Source: CADEED01 sp020442965 (GTDB lineage Bacteria; Pseudomonadota; Gammaproteobacteria; Steroidobacterales; Steroidobacteraceae). Taken from it: 64,000 bases of DNA. Positions 8,267-16,526 of the stretch are shown here, piece by piece. The position numbers and the translations under genes are program-made. Where the stretch lies: positions 1 through 64,000 of the forward strand of contig JAWLAH010000003.1 in the NCBI GenBank assembly GCA_041395525.1, given 5' to 3'. Every line of letters starts with the position of its first letter. Position 1 is the stretch's first letter. The notes under the pieces are model-generated. The model was not told the origin of the DNA, ran no database searches, and was given only the letters and a program-made list of their open reading frames with translations.

Positions 8267-9784
8267 CTACAGGAGCGGCTTTATCGGCAGCCATTGCCAG
8301 AATGCCACGCGTACACGCTTGTCCCACGGCGCAAATTGATCCGGGCTGGCGCTGGCATTCCAACTGTTGGCCGGCAGCATGTCGGTCTCGATCGAGGTCA
8401 CGACCGCGCGAGCTTGCCCCGGATCATGGATGACAATGCCGACCTCGGTGTTGAGATTCTCCGAGCGTGGGTCGAGATTGAAGGTACCCACGTACAGAGT
8501 CTGCCCGTCGATCACCATTGTTTTCGCATGCAACGCGAATACCGGCGCCTGCTCTCTCAGCGCCGCGTACCGCTGCATGACCGTCGTGCGAATGGCGGGA
8601 TCCGGTCGATATTCATGGATCTCGAGCCCCATCGCCAAGAGCTCGGCACGTTGATTGCGGTAGCCACTGTAGGCCTGCAGGTTGTCGGTCGACGCCAACG
8701 AGTTGGTACTGATACGCACGCGCACGCCGCGCGCTAGCACCCTGCGAAACAGCTCGAGCGCCGCGTCCGACATGACGAGATAGGGCGACTGGATCAGGAC
8801 ATCGCTGCGCGCACTCTCCACCAGCGCCGCCAACGCTGCTGTCGTTAGCCCACCACCGGCAAGCCCCGCACGCCTTGCGCTCTTGCCTGGCCGATCGCTC
8901 AGGAATTTCGCACCTCCCCAACTCAGCTTGCTCGCGAGTTGCGGAAAACCAGCAGGAATATCGGCCAGCACGGCGCGTATCTCCGGCGCAAAATTGGCGG
9001 GCGATGCCGCATAAGCTCGCAGTTGACGATAGACCTGCTGCACCTGGTCGGTATCGACCGAGACATGCGCTTGCAGGAGACCGAAGCCGTCGAACAGCTT
9101 CTCGACCGGTACCACCAGATCGTTCGTCCAGAAGTGTTCGAAGCTCGCGCTGATCGCGGGAACAACCTCACCTAGAACCAACACCTCGCGATCACGGAAA
9201 TTGTATTCGTGATCGAAGTCGAAGTACTCGTCGGCCATGTTGCGGCCGCCCGTGATCGCAATCTGACCGTCAACGACGAACGTCTTGTCATGCATGCGCT
9301 GATTGGAACCGCGGAAGTTCGTCAGGATGTTCACAATGCGGGTGCGCAGCGGCACACCTACCGAGTGCATCGGATTGTAGATTCGGATGTCGATATCGGG
9401 ATGCAACGCCAGTGCGAGCAAAGTCGCGTCGGGCGCATCGATCAGCAGATCATCGACGATGACGCGCACATGCACGCCACGGTCGGCAGCGCGCAGCAGC
9501 GCCTCGGTCGCCAGCGTACCGATGTTGTCTGTGCTCCAGATGAAGTACTGCACATCGATGCTGCGTCGCGCGTGATCGACCAGCCAAGCCCGCGCAAGCA
9601 GCGCTTCCTCGCCGCGTTCCAGGACGTAGCTGCCGGTCTTGCCTGGGTGGGCGGCTATCTCATTGTCGATGAACGAGCGTGGATCGCCGCTACCGCAAGC
9701 CGTTCGGGCGAACAGCAGGCACGCGATCACCCAGACGGTCGTTGCAGGTCGTCTACCGCGATTGCCGTTTTGCGAAGTGGTCAT
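8267..9784 (-). CDS. Phospholipase D family protein, cardiolipin-synthase (ClsC)-like
   Basis: A 505-residue protein with two HKD motifs: MHDKTFVVDGQIAITGGRN (His about 165) and LHAKTMVIDGQTLYVGTFN (about 420). Both are followed by the Gly-Gly/Gly-Ser and Asn residues needed for catalysis. VQYFIWSTDNIGTLATEAL and RGVHVRVIVDDL are typical of the ClsC/YmdC branch, which joins phosphatidylglycerol and phosphatidylethanolamine to make cardiolipin. An N-terminal hydrophobic stretch ends near Cys30 and may be a signal or lipoprotein signal. A bacterial phospholipase acting on other lipids cannot be excluded. E. coli ymdC sits beside the acyltransferase gene opgC, and here an acyltransferase also lies just upstream on the same strand, though it need not be the same enzyme. 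Confidence 0.85.
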   Translation of the reverse strand: MTTSQNGNRGRRPATTVWVIACLLFARTACGSGDPRSFIDNEIAAHPGKTGSYVLERGEEALLARAWLVDHARRSIDVQYFIWSTDNIGTLATEALLRAADRGVHVRVIVDDLLIDAPDATLLALALHPDIDIRIYNPMHSVGVPLRTRIVNILTNFRGSNQRMHDKTFVVDGQIAITGGRNMADEYFDFDHEYNFRDREVLVLGEVVPAISASFEHFWTNDLVVPVEKLFDGFGLLQAHVSVDTDQVQQVYRQLRAYAASPANFAPEIRAVLADIPAGFPQLASKLSWGGAKFLSDRPGKSARRAGLAGGGLTTAALAALVESARSDVLIQSPYLVMSDAALELFRRVLARGVRVRISTNSLASTDNLQAYSGYRNQRAELLAMGLEIHEYRPDPAIRTTVMQRYAALREQAPVFALHAKTMVIDGQTLYVGTFNLDPRSENLNTEVGIVIHDPGQARAVVTSIETDMLPANSWNASASPDQFAPWDKRVRVAFWQWLPIKPLL

Positions 9785-9984
9785 CGATCGGCGCGAGCCG
9801 GGATTGCAATGGTTTGCGACACGACACGGCGCCGATCGCGAAACCTTGCGTACGGCGGGCGCCCCGACGCGCTGCGTCGATCAATGAGCAGTACAGCTTC
9901 GATCTCGAGGCGGGCAACCATCAGACCATTCTGACGAGCTGGCTCTGCAGCAGCAAGAGCGCTACCGCGGGCGGGATCGAGTCA

Positions 9985-10998
9985 TCAGGTCCGCAGGCCC
10001 TGGAACAGCAGTCGAAACCAGTGATATCTTTGGAGCCATAGCTGCGCAATGATTGGCAGCCCCAGGCCGACGATGAGACAGATGAGCAGGTGCGAGCCGG
10101 GATGCGCGGCGACGTCTATCAACCGACTGGCGAGACGCGTTCCGATGCCCACCGAAAAAGCATGCGTCAGATAGATGAAATAGGCGAACCCGCCGAGCAA
10201 CGCCAGCGGTCGCCACGGTTGTCTTATGCGGAAGAACAGCACGTTCGCACTCGCACCGACCGCCGCCACGAGCGCCCTGGCTGAGTAGTTGTCGAGACTG
10301 ACAACGCCATGGTTGACGAGCTGTTGCAGAACGATCGTAACTGCGAACAGCGAGCCGCAACCGAGCAACACCGCGGGGTGTGACAACTGCGTCGCGAAGC
10401 GATTGATTCCATAGCCGAGCACAACGAACGGCATGAGGTAGAGCGCGGCACCCAGACTGAACAGCAGCGGGCGCGGGACAAAAATGCTGACCGCGATTGC
10501 GAGCACGAAAACGATTTGCCAGTGACGATAGTTCTCCAGATAACGCCGATAGTCCAGCCATCCGATGACCAGATAGCAGACGAAGATCGCCTGGATGAAC
10601 CAGTAGTGCATGAATCCGTAGACGTAGATACGCCAAATACCCGCCAACGGCTCGACCAATGTAACGCCCGGCAAACTGGCGCGCGCCAGGTACTCGAGCG
10701 TCGACACCGTCACGAGCGGCACCAGGAGGCGTCGCGCCTTGCCGCGGTAGAATTCCCCCAGCGCGGTACGCACGGGTCTGAGCGAATAAACGTAGCCCGA
10801 AATTACCGTGAACAGCGGCATCCGGACGTAATCGAAAATACTCGACAAGAATTGATAGGGCGCGCCAGCACCGACGCTGAAAGTCGGTCCGGAAATCGCG
10901 TGATATGCCACCACGAGGACGATAGCGATTCCCCGCAGGCTCTCAATTGAAGCATCCTTTCGACTAACAACATTGCGCCGCAATATCGCGCGCTCCAA
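9985..10998 (-). CDS. Acyltransferase 3 family membrane protein (OafA/WecH/OpgC type)
   Basis: A 337-residue membrane protein of the acyltransferase-3 superfamily. It begins with SIESLRGIAIVLVVAYHAISG, which contains the family's conserved Arg and catalytic His. FTVISGYVYSLRP and KARRLLVPLVTVS follow, then about eight to ten hydrophobic helices. Such proteins move acetyl or other acyl groups onto surface sugars, glucans or lipids. The start is a TTG at 10998; I see no better ATG before the conserved Arg. The next gene on this strand is the ClsC-like protein, about 200 bases on, with no recognisable gene between them. Confidence 0.82.
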   Translation of the reverse strand: MERAILRRNVVSRKDASIESLRGIAIVLVVAYHAISGPTFSVGAGAPYQFLSSIFDYVRMPLFTVISGYVYSLRPVRTALGEFYRGKARRLLVPLVTVSTLEYLARASLPGVTLVEPLAGIWRIYVYGFMHYWFIQAIFVCYLVIGWLDYRRYLENYRHWQIVFVLAIAVSIFVPRPLLFSLGAALYLMPFVVLGYGINRFATQLSHPAVLLGCGSLFAVTIVLQQLVNHGVVSLDNYSARALVAAVGASANVLFFRIRQPWRPLALLGGFAYFIYLTHAFSVGIGTRLASRLIDVAAHPGSHLLICLIVGLGLPIIAQLWLQRYHWFRLLFQGLRT

Positions 10999-11194
10999 AG
11001 GCCTGTAGGCTAAAGTGCCGCGGCACTCTACGACAGATCAACCCCGATGTTCTTCTGGGTATTTCTCAGTATCGCCAGACAGTGACAGGTTGTGCCGCAA
11101 CGCGGCGAACACCTAGATTGTCGCCTACGTGCTTCGGCGATCTACTTGCCGTAGGTATCAGTAGCCACTTGACTTGATTACCAGGACCGAAACA

Positions 11195-11755
11195 ATGCGA
11201 AGCGCAACGATCGCTGCCGTCATGCTCACGGGGCTCGGCGTGTTACTGGGCCACGGCGCGCCTGCCGTAGCGGCGGACAACGGCTTTTTCTTGGGTGCGG
11301 GCGTTACTGATTCCAAGATCGACAGGATCGGTGGTAATGTCGATCTGCAAGACAGTAGTTACAAAATCATCGCCGGCATACGACCGCTCGACTGGCTGGG
11401 TGCCGAACTGAATTACATCGATCTGGGCAGCAAGAGCGCGGGGACGTCAGCTGCGAGCACCCACGTCAAGAGTCGCGCAGTGGCCGCCTATGCGGTCGCC
11501 TACCTCGGCCTCGATCCGCTGCCGTTCGATCTGTACGCCAAAGCTGGACTTGCACGCTGGAATCTCGACGCCGGTATCGGGGGCGTCATCAGCGGTCTCA
11601 ACGGTTCCACGAGTGGCACGGACTTCGCGTATGGCGCGGGCGGGCAAGTGCGCTTCGGCAGCCTCGGCGTACGCCTTGAATACGAGCGCTTCGACCTTGA
11701 GAACTCCTCCGGTGCGAAGCTCTATTCGCTGGGACTCACTTGGACGTTCTTGTAG
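11195..11755 (+). CDS. Outer-membrane beta-barrel protein (OmpA-barrel/OmpW-like)
   Basis: A 186-residue protein: signal peptide of about 28 residues ending AVAA|DNGFF, then alternating strands. GFFLGAGVTDSKI, LGAELNYIDLGS, YAKAGLARWNLDA, FAYGAGGQVRFGSLGVRLEYERF and a C-terminal LYSLGLTWTFL are visible. The final Phe/Leu and the YERF strand fit an eight-stranded outer-membrane barrel of the OmpA N-terminal type; there is no peptidoglycan-binding domain. I chose the ATG at 11195 over the TTG at 11174 because it starts the signal peptide directly. It is followed by the predicted small RNA on the same strand. Confidence 0.82.
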   Translation: MRSATIAAVMLTGLGVLLGHGAPAVAADNGFFLGAGVTDSKIDRIGGNVDLQDSSYKIIAGIRPLDWLGAELNYIDLGSKSAGTSAASTHVKSRAVAAYAVAYLGLDPLPFDLYAKAGLARWNLDAGIGGVISGLNGSTSGTDFAYGAGGQVRFGSLGVRLEYERFDLENSSGAKLYSLGLTWTFL

Positions 11756-11819
11756 CGTCGATGCGACAAGTGGTTTTTCAAGTCACTGAATTTAAAGGAT
11801 TTTTATTTTCTGCTGATCT

Positions 11820-11847
11820 GGAACCTTTGCGAGTGGACACCCTCTAA
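11820..11847 (+). promoter_or_regulatory. Sigma-E/AlgU-type promoter for the small RNA
   Basis: A -35-like GGAACCT (11820-11826, one mismatch to GGAACTT) and a -10-like TCTAA (11843-11847, full match) are separated by 16 bases. This is the layout expected for extracytoplasmic-stress sigma factors RpoE/AlgU. The predicted start, about 11852-11854, is exactly where the first hairpin of the RNA begins. This is a reading by eye, not a scored match. Confidence 0.6.
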
Positions 11848-11851
11848 ATCC

Positions 11852-11965
11852 ATGAGCGCCCCAAAGCGCTCCCCGCTTCCCTCCCTGAGCGGGCCCAACC
11901 CGGTTGCATGAGACCTGTGCCGGGTTTACTAGCCCCGGTGGCGCAAGCTACCGGGGCGTTCTTTT
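11852..11965 (+). ncRNA. Probable small regulatory RNA (Spot 42/ErsA/sX13-like locus)
   Basis: Four hairpins follow one another in about 110 bases: A, 11854-11859 with 11866-11871; B, 11872-11877 with 11888-11893; C, 11897-11903 with 11920-11926; D, 11933-11942 with 11947-11956, then a T-rich tail. Loops A and B and the bases between are rich in C, as in the Xanthomonas RNA sX13, which pairs through C-rich loops with G-rich ribosome-binding sites. The place, just before the convergent engB and in the polA-engB region, is that of E. coli Spot 42 and P. aeruginosa ErsA. ErsA is also driven by a sigma-E-type factor, as suggested here. No primary sequence match was tested. Confidence 0.6.
11933..11965 (+). 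terminator. Rho-independent terminator of the small RNA
   Basis: A ten-base-pair stem (CCCCGGTGGC with GCTACCGGGG, one G-T pair) is closed by a GCAA tetraloop and followed by CGTTCTTTT. It lies between two converging transcripts, so it also protects engB. Confidence 0.85.
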
Positions 11966-11970
11966 GCGTG

Positions 11971-12558
11971 TCACTGCCTGGGCGCCAGCCAGTCGACGAG
12001 CAGGTTCTGCGCATCCGTCACCCCGGTCTTGTCGGTGACTGACAGCAACTGCACGCTAGCTTCCTCACCAAGGAGATTGCGCGCCGTCTTGAGCGCCACG
12101 GTACGTTCCAGGCGGGTGGACTTATCGGCCTTCGACAACAAGACGTGCACCCTCTTGTCGTCTTCGCGAGCCCAATCGATCAGTTGCGCGTCGCGAGTAC
12201 CGATCCCGCGGCGAACATCGACGATCAAGAACAGGCCGACCAGCGACTGACGTGCCCGGAGCGAATCGATCAGCGCGACCCACAGGCGGCGCTCAGTCGC
12301 CGCGACCGATGCATACCCATAGCCGGGCAAATCCACGATGCGCTGCATCGGCGCGATCTCGAAGAAATTCAGTAGTCTGGTTTGGCCTGGCGCCTTGCTG
12401 GTGCGCGCCAGCGCCTTGCGTTCGGTCAGCGCGTTAATGGCGCTCGATTTGCCAGCGTTCGAGCGCCCTGCAAAGGCGACTTCCGCGCCCTCGTCCGGCG
12501 GAAACTGGGCCGCACTGGCGGCCGAAATCATGAAGTGCGCTTTCGGGAATCGACTCAT
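11971..12558 (-). CDS. engB: Ribosome biogenesis GTPase EngB (YihA/YsxC)
   Basis: A 195-residue TrmE-Era-EngA-EngB GTPase needed for late assembly of the large ribosomal subunit. G1 is GRSNAGKSS; G2 lies in TSKAPGQTRLLNFF; G3 is DLPGYGYA; G4 is LSKADK. The length is standard. It diverges from cytochrome c4 with a 128-base gap, the arrangement seen in Pseudomonas. Confidence 0.96.
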   Translation of the reverse strand: MSRFPKAHFMISAASAAQFPPDEGAEVAFAGRSNAGKSSAINALTERKALARTSKAPGQTRLLNFFEIAPMQRIVDLPGYGYASVAATERRLWVALIDSLRARQSLVGLFLIVDVRRGIGTRDAQLIDWAREDDKRVHVLLSKADKSTRLERTVALKTARNLLGEEASVQLLSVTDKTGVTDAQNLLVDWLAPRQ

Positions 12559-12686
12559 GATCAGGCCTGCCCAAGTTGAGGGGTGCGCCCGATTATAGGT
12601 GCAGGCCTCGTTCTCAGGCCGACCAAAAGACTTAAGGCGCGGGTCGTGGTGTACAATTTCGCGCCTTTTTGCGGAGCCATTGACCC

Positions 12687-13376
12687 ATGACTACCCGTTC
12701 GACGTCGCTACTGCCACGACTCGCACTCGCGGCAATTTCGTTAGCCCTCTTGCTCCCGACTGCTGCGGACGCGCAGACATCGCCCGCGCCGCTCACCGGC
12801 TCAGCCGAAGCCGGCGCGACCAAGACAGCCGTTTGCGCGGCGTGCCACGGCGTCGATGGCAACAGCGTCAATCCAGAGTGGCCGAGTCTGGCGGGGCAGA
12901 ATGCGGCCTACATTCGCGAGCAATTGACGATGTTCATCGCTCGCAAACGCGTCAACGATCTGATGTACCCGATGGTGTCCGAGCTGAGCCCGCAAGACGT
13001 CGCCGACATCGCAGCGTACTACGCCTCGCTCACGCCGACGGGGCTCGAAGCGGACCCCTCCTACTGGAAAGCCGGTGAAGCAATCTATAAGGCTGGCGAC
13101 ACCAAGCGCGGAATTCCGGCGTGCGAGGCTTGCCACAGCCCCGTGGGAAGCGGCAACCCGGCGAATGGTTACCCGTCAGTGCGCGCACAGCACTCTGTCT
13201 ATACTGCTGCGCAATTGCAGGCCTATGCCAACGGCACGCGCTACCAGGACGCCTCAGACCCTGAAAACGTCAAGCACTATCAGTCGCGTAACGGCGTGAT
13301 GATGTCGACGATTGCGGGCCGGCTCACAGCCGAAGACATCCGCGATCTGGCATCGTACATGCAAGGTTTGCGCTAA
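12687..13376 (+). CDS. Dihaem cytochrome c4
   Basis: A 229-residue periplasmic protein: signal peptide to about residue 30 (AADA|QT), then two cytochrome c domains. Haem sites are CAACH at residue 50 and CEACH at residue 146. Candidate distal Met ligands lie in MYPMVSELS and in the MMSTIAGRL segment. Cytochrome c4 carries electrons from the bc1 complex to terminal oxidases. A possible -10 box (TACAAT, 12652-12657) lies 30 bases upstream without a good -35. It is followed by dsbA, as in Pseudomonas, where this cytochrome-Dsb pairing is conserved. Confidence 0.93.
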   Translation: MTTRSTSLLPRLALAAISLALLLPTAADAQTSPAPLTGSAEAGATKTAVCAACHGVDGNSVNPEWPSLAGQNAAYIREQLTMFIARKRVNDLMYPMVSELSPQDVADIAAYYASLTPTGLEADPSYWKAGEAIYKAGDTKRGIPACEACHSPVGSGNPANGYPSVRAQHSVYTAAQLQAYANGTRYQDASDPENVKHYQSRNGVMMSTIAGRLTAEDIRDLASYMQGLR

Positions 13377-13402
13377 CCCGTCTCGCAACGAGGGGTATCC
13401 CG

Positions 13403-14230
13403 ATGAAATCGAATGTCCGTGGCTTGAGTTTGCTAACAGTCCTTGCCGCTCTCGCGCTGGCAGGCTGTTCACGCGAAGTGCCGAGCAGCGCAGTCGCCGC
13501 GCCGACGGCGCCGGTCGCCACCGAGAGCTTTACCGTCGCTGAGTCCACTCCCCCCACGACGACGGCAGCTGCCCCAGCCACGGACGCCAGACTGGCGGCA
13601 GCCAGTACGCCGGAAGTGGCAGCCAGCGTCGGTCAGAACGGTCGCTGGAAGCTCGGTACCAATTATATGCAGCTGTCCCCCGCCCAGCCCACCTCCGTGG
13701 GCCCGGGCAAAGTGGAAGTCATCGAGGTGTTCTGGTACGGCTGCGGGCATTGCTACCAACTCGACCCGTTTCTCGAGAGCTGGAAGAAGAACAAGCCCGA
13801 TTACATCGAATTCGTACGTATCCCGGTCATCTGGGGCCCGGTCCACAAGCAACACGCGCGGCTCTATTACACCATCCAGACATTGAAGCGCCCCGACCTG
13901 CACGCCAAAGCGTTCGATGAGATCCATCGCAAAGGCAACATGCTCGCAGCACAGTCCGATGAGGAAGCACGCAAGTTGCAGTGGGACTTCCTCAAAGCGA
14001 ATGGCGTAAGCGAAAAGGACTTCAACGCAGCCTACGACTCGTTCAGCATGAATACCAACCTGCAGCGCGCCGAGGAACTGACCAAACGCTATCGCGTCGA
14101 AGGCGTACCGCTCATCATTGTCGACGGCGTCTACACCACCGACGTCGGCGAGGCGGGCGGTCCGGGCAAGTTGTTAGAAGTGATCGACGATCTCGCCGCC
14201 AGCCGTCGCGCCAGCCACGGCACCAGCTGA
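13403..14230 (+). CDS. dsbA: Thiol:disulfide interchange protein DsbA, lipoprotein form
   Basis: A 275-residue thioredoxin-fold oxidase that introduces disulfides into exported proteins. The first part is unusual: a lipobox LALAGC puts Cys22 as the lipidated residue, then about 50 residues of Ala/Thr/Pro-rich linker. The active site is CGHC (Cys114), within VFWYGCGHCYQLDP. Classical E. coli DsbA has CPHC; Gly in place of Pro matches protein disulfide isomerase and occurs in Xanthomonas-type DsbA. The cis-Pro loop is EGVPLIIVDG. It is probably anchored to a membrane, facing the periplasm. It starts 26 bases after cytochrome c4. Confidence 0.9.
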   Translation: MKSNVRGLSLLTVLAALALAGCSREVPSSAVAAPTAPVATESFTVAESTPPTTTAAAPATDARLAAASTPEVAASVGQNGRWKLGTNYMQLSPAQPTSVGPGKVEVIEVFWYGCGHCYQLDPFLESWKKNKPDYIEFVRIPVIWGPVHKQHARLYYTIQTLKRPDLHAKAFDEIHRKGNMLAAQSDEEARKLQWDFLKANGVSEKDFNAAYDSFSMNTNLQRAEELTKRYRVEGVPLIIVDGVYTTDVGEAGGPGKLLEVIDDLAASRRASHGTS

Positions 14231-14258
14231 TATCTGACTACCAGCGCTTGCCTTCGCC

Positions 14259-15236
14259 GTGCTGAGCGCTTATGTACAACAGCCACAGGGTGTGGTGCGC
14301 GCCGAGCTGTCGGCCGATGGCGCGCTGCCAGCCGATGCTTTCTGGTTCGACCTCTACGAACCAACATCCCTCGAAGAGCAGCGAGTCGAGTCGCACCTCT
14401 CGATAGACGTACCGACCCGCGACGAGATGCGCGAAATCGAATCGTCGAATCGACTCTATGAAGAAGCTGGCGCGCTGTACATGACGGCGACCGTCGTGAC
14501 CAAACTGGAAACGGCTCTGCCGGAGAATACCCAGATCACATTCATTCTGTTACCAAATAACAAGTTGGTCACCAACCGGTATGTAGACCCGCTGCCGTTC
14601 AAGCGCTTTATTGCCTACGCCGCGCGTCATCCGAATTCGTGCGGGACCGCAGCCGGCTGCCTGGCTGGCTTGCTGGAGGCAATCGTCAATCGCATCGCCG
14701 ATGTCATCGAACGGGTTGCAACCAACCTGGACAGGGCCTCGGACGAGGTGTTTTCGGCATCCAACGGCCGCCGCAGAGCGACGCGTGACTTTCGCAGGGT
14801 GCTGGAGGAACTTGGGCAAAATGGCGAGGTAGTCTCCAAGGCGCGCGAGTCGCTCGTCAGTCTTGGGCGCTTGTTAGCATTCCTGCAGCAAGCCACCACC
14901 GTACCGCTCACGCAGGACACTCGCGCGCGCTTCCGCACAGTGGGGCGCGACGTGCTGGCGCTGAGCGACCACGCGTCGTTCCTCGGCACCAAGACCGCGT
15001 TCATACTCGATGCCACCCTCGGCATGATCAACATCGACCAGAACAATATCCTGAAGATCTTTTCGATGGTCACTGTGTTCTTGCTGCCACCGTCGGTCAT
15101 CGCCGCGGTCTTTGGCATGAATTTCGCGGCAATGCCCTGGCTGCACGAGAGCTGGGGGTTCGGGGTCACCATGGCGCTCATGTTGGTGTCCGCCATCGTG
15201 CCGTTTGTGTTTTTCAAGCGAAAAGGCTGGCTCTAG
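14259..15236 (+). CDS. CorA-family magnesium/divalent metal transporter
   Basis: A 325-residue protein: a large cytoplasmic alpha/beta and coiled part, then two C-terminal membrane helices. The pore signature GMN is at residues 286-288 (VFGMNFAAMPW). The C-terminal end is basic (FFKRKGWL), as usual for CorA. The helix before the membrane (TLGMINIDQNNILKIFSMV) fits the family. The start is a GTG at 14259. The subfamily could move Mg, Co, Ni or Zn; the sequence alone does not decide. Confidence 0.9.
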   Translation: MLSAYVQQPQGVVRAELSADGALPADAFWFDLYEPTSLEEQRVESHLSIDVPTRDEMREIESSNRLYEEAGALYMTATVVTKLETALPENTQITFILLPNNKLVTNRYVDPLPFKRFIAYAARHPNSCGTAAGCLAGLLEAIVNRIADVIERVATNLDRASDEVFSASNGRRRATRDFRRVLEELGQNGEVVSKARESLVSLGRLLAFLQQATTVPLTQDTRARFRTVGRDVLALSDHASFLGTKTAFILDATLGMINIDQNNILKIFSMVTVFLLPPSVIAAVFGMNFAAMPWLHESWGFGVTMALMLVSAIVPFVFFKRKGWL

Positions 15237-15241
15237 GCCCC

Positions 15242-15268
15242 CCTCATCCGGGCCTTCGGGTGAGGTTT
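15242..15268 (+). terminator. Possible terminator after corA
   Basis: Nine-base arms CCTCATCCG and CGGGTGAGG (one G-T pair) around GGCCTT, followed by only three T. It lies six bases after the corA stop and before the tRNA gene. The short T-run makes this tentative. Confidence 0.45.
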
Positions 15269-15301
15269 CGGCTGGTCGATGAGGTAGAATGCGCGCCCTC
15301 C

Positions 15302-15378
15302 GCGCCCGTAGCTCAGCTGGATAGAGTGGCGGCTTCCGAAGCCGTAGGTCGCAGGTTCGACTCCTGCCGGGCGCGCCA
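15302..15378 (+). tRNA. tRNA-Arg (anticodon CCG)
   Basis: A 77-base cloverleaf. The acceptor arm GCGCCCG pairs with CGGGCGC (15368-15374), followed by discriminator G and an encoded CCA. The D-loop has AGCTCAGCTGG. The anticodon arm GCGGC/GCCGT encloses the loop TTCCGAA, giving anticodon CCG. The T-arm contains GGTTCGACTCC. A TAGAAT box at 15285-15290 could be its -10. No integrated element is attached to its 3' end. Confidence 0.97.
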
Positions 15379-15477
15379 CTTCGTTCGTAGAGCATCGGCA
15401 AGCCGCGCGCTATTCGCAACTCCTGCGGCTATAATTGGCAACTTGAGTATTTTGGCGATTATCAGGATCAAGGTCTC

Positions 15478-15996
15478 GTGAAGCAGCAAGATTCGCAGTT
15501 CTTAAATACTTTCAGCGTCGTCATCGGATCGCTGCTCGCCCTCACCATCCTGCTGTTCGCGCTGGCGCGTGTCGTGGGCGCGATGACGCAGCGCGAGCAG
15601 TTGCGGTCCGATCCAGACTACACTGCTGGTGTCGCTCAGAACATTACGCCCTTTGCGCGGGTTGCAGTCGCTGGCCAGGACAACAGTGCGCTCGCGATTG
15701 TCGAGACGCGACCCAGCGCTGGCGGTACCGGTCCAGCGATTCCTGAGACCGCAGACGCCGCCTATGAGCTCGCGTGCAAGACATGCCATGGTGCGGGTAT
15801 CGCTGGCGCGCCGAAGGTCGGCGATCGCGCCGCTTGGGCGCCTCGCATCGCCGAGGGTAAAGAGACGCTCTACAAGCACGCGATTGAAGGCTTCGCCGGC
15901 AAGACGGGTGTCATGCCGGCGAAAGGGGGCCATGCCAACTGGCCAGACGAGTTGATCCGCGCCGCGGTCGATCACATGGTGGAACTCGAAAAGTAG
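15478..15996 (+). CDS. Membrane-anchored cytochrome c5-type protein
   Basis: A 172-residue protein. Residues 13-35 form a single membrane helix (VVIGSLLALTILLFALARVV), then a linker and one cytochrome c domain. CKTCH at residue 100 binds haem, and Met in GVMPAKGGHANW is the likely sixth ligand, a pattern typical of cytochrome c5. Such proteins shuttle electrons to oxidases in the periplasm. The start is GTG at 15478, immediately before the membrane segment. Confidence 0.88.
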   Translation: MKQQDSQFLNTFSVVIGSLLALTILLFALARVVGAMTQREQLRSDPDYTAGVAQNITPFARVAVAGQDNSALAIVETRPSAGGTGPAIPETADAAYELACKTCHGAGIAGAPKVGDRAAWAPRIAEGKETLYKHAIEGFAGKTGVMPAKGGHANWPDELIRAAVDHMVELEK

Positions 15997-16275
15997 CGCG
16001 AACCAGCTTGCAGTGAGCTGTCGTCCTGCCGCAGACCCCGGTAGACCCGTGTCCGGGTGGTGTAGTTCGTGGAGCCTGGTAGCCGCACGTGACGAGCCGG
16101 GCATGCAGCACCATCGTCGTCGCTGCGATCGGCTGATGATCACGGTCACCGTGGATGGAATCGTCGAAGCCATCGGCAATTTCGACAATTCATGCTGCAA
16201 CGACTTCGATTCGCGATGCAGAGAGCTATCACGCGGGGCCTTGCAGGGCCGGCCCGCGAATTGCATAGTGTCGCC

Positions 16276-16467
16276 ATGATCAAATTACTGCTGTGGCTGG
16301 TACTGCTCGTCCTGTCGTGGCCGATCGCGCTGCTCGCGCTGGTGCTGTGGCCACTCGTCTGGGTGCTGTCGTTGCCGTTTCGCCTGGTCGGGATCGCCGT
16401 CGGCGCGGTGTTCGCTTTCTTGCGAGCCCTGATGATGTTGCCGGCGCGTGCGCTGGGCGGTCGTTAG
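16276..16467 (+). CDS. Small hydrophobic membrane protein, 63 residues
   Basis: A short protein made almost wholly of two hydrophobic helices (residues 3-30 and 32-58) with basic Arg residues between and at the end (ARALGGR). I do not recognise a family. The ATG at 16276 is preferred to the start at 16192, because the added 28 residues are unlike a protein end. The 279 bases before it hold no gene I can support; they contain one weak hairpin (arms CCCGG/CCGGG near 16035-16057). Confidence 0.55.
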   Translation: MIKLLLWLVLLVLSWPIALLALVLWPLVWVLSLPFRLVGIAVGAVFAFLRALMMLPARALGGR

Positions 16468-16526
16468 CAGCTACCGTCACGATCGCCCAGCGGCGATCGA
16501 CAGGGCTTTGCGCCGCACACGCCATC

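Noticed and set aside
11015..11026. Perfect 12-base palindrome GTGCCGCGGCAC upstream of the acyltransferase gene
   Set aside because: It appears once, no regulator is nearby and no promoter elements flank it, so I cannot assign a role.
15302..15378. tRNA-Arg gene as a landing site for an integrated element
   Set aside because: No integrase and no repeated tRNA 3' end were found on either side; the neighbours are ordinary core genes.
16013..16275. Open frame before the 63-residue membrane protein
   Set aside because: Composition is mixed, there is no start signal, and nothing in it looks like a domain.
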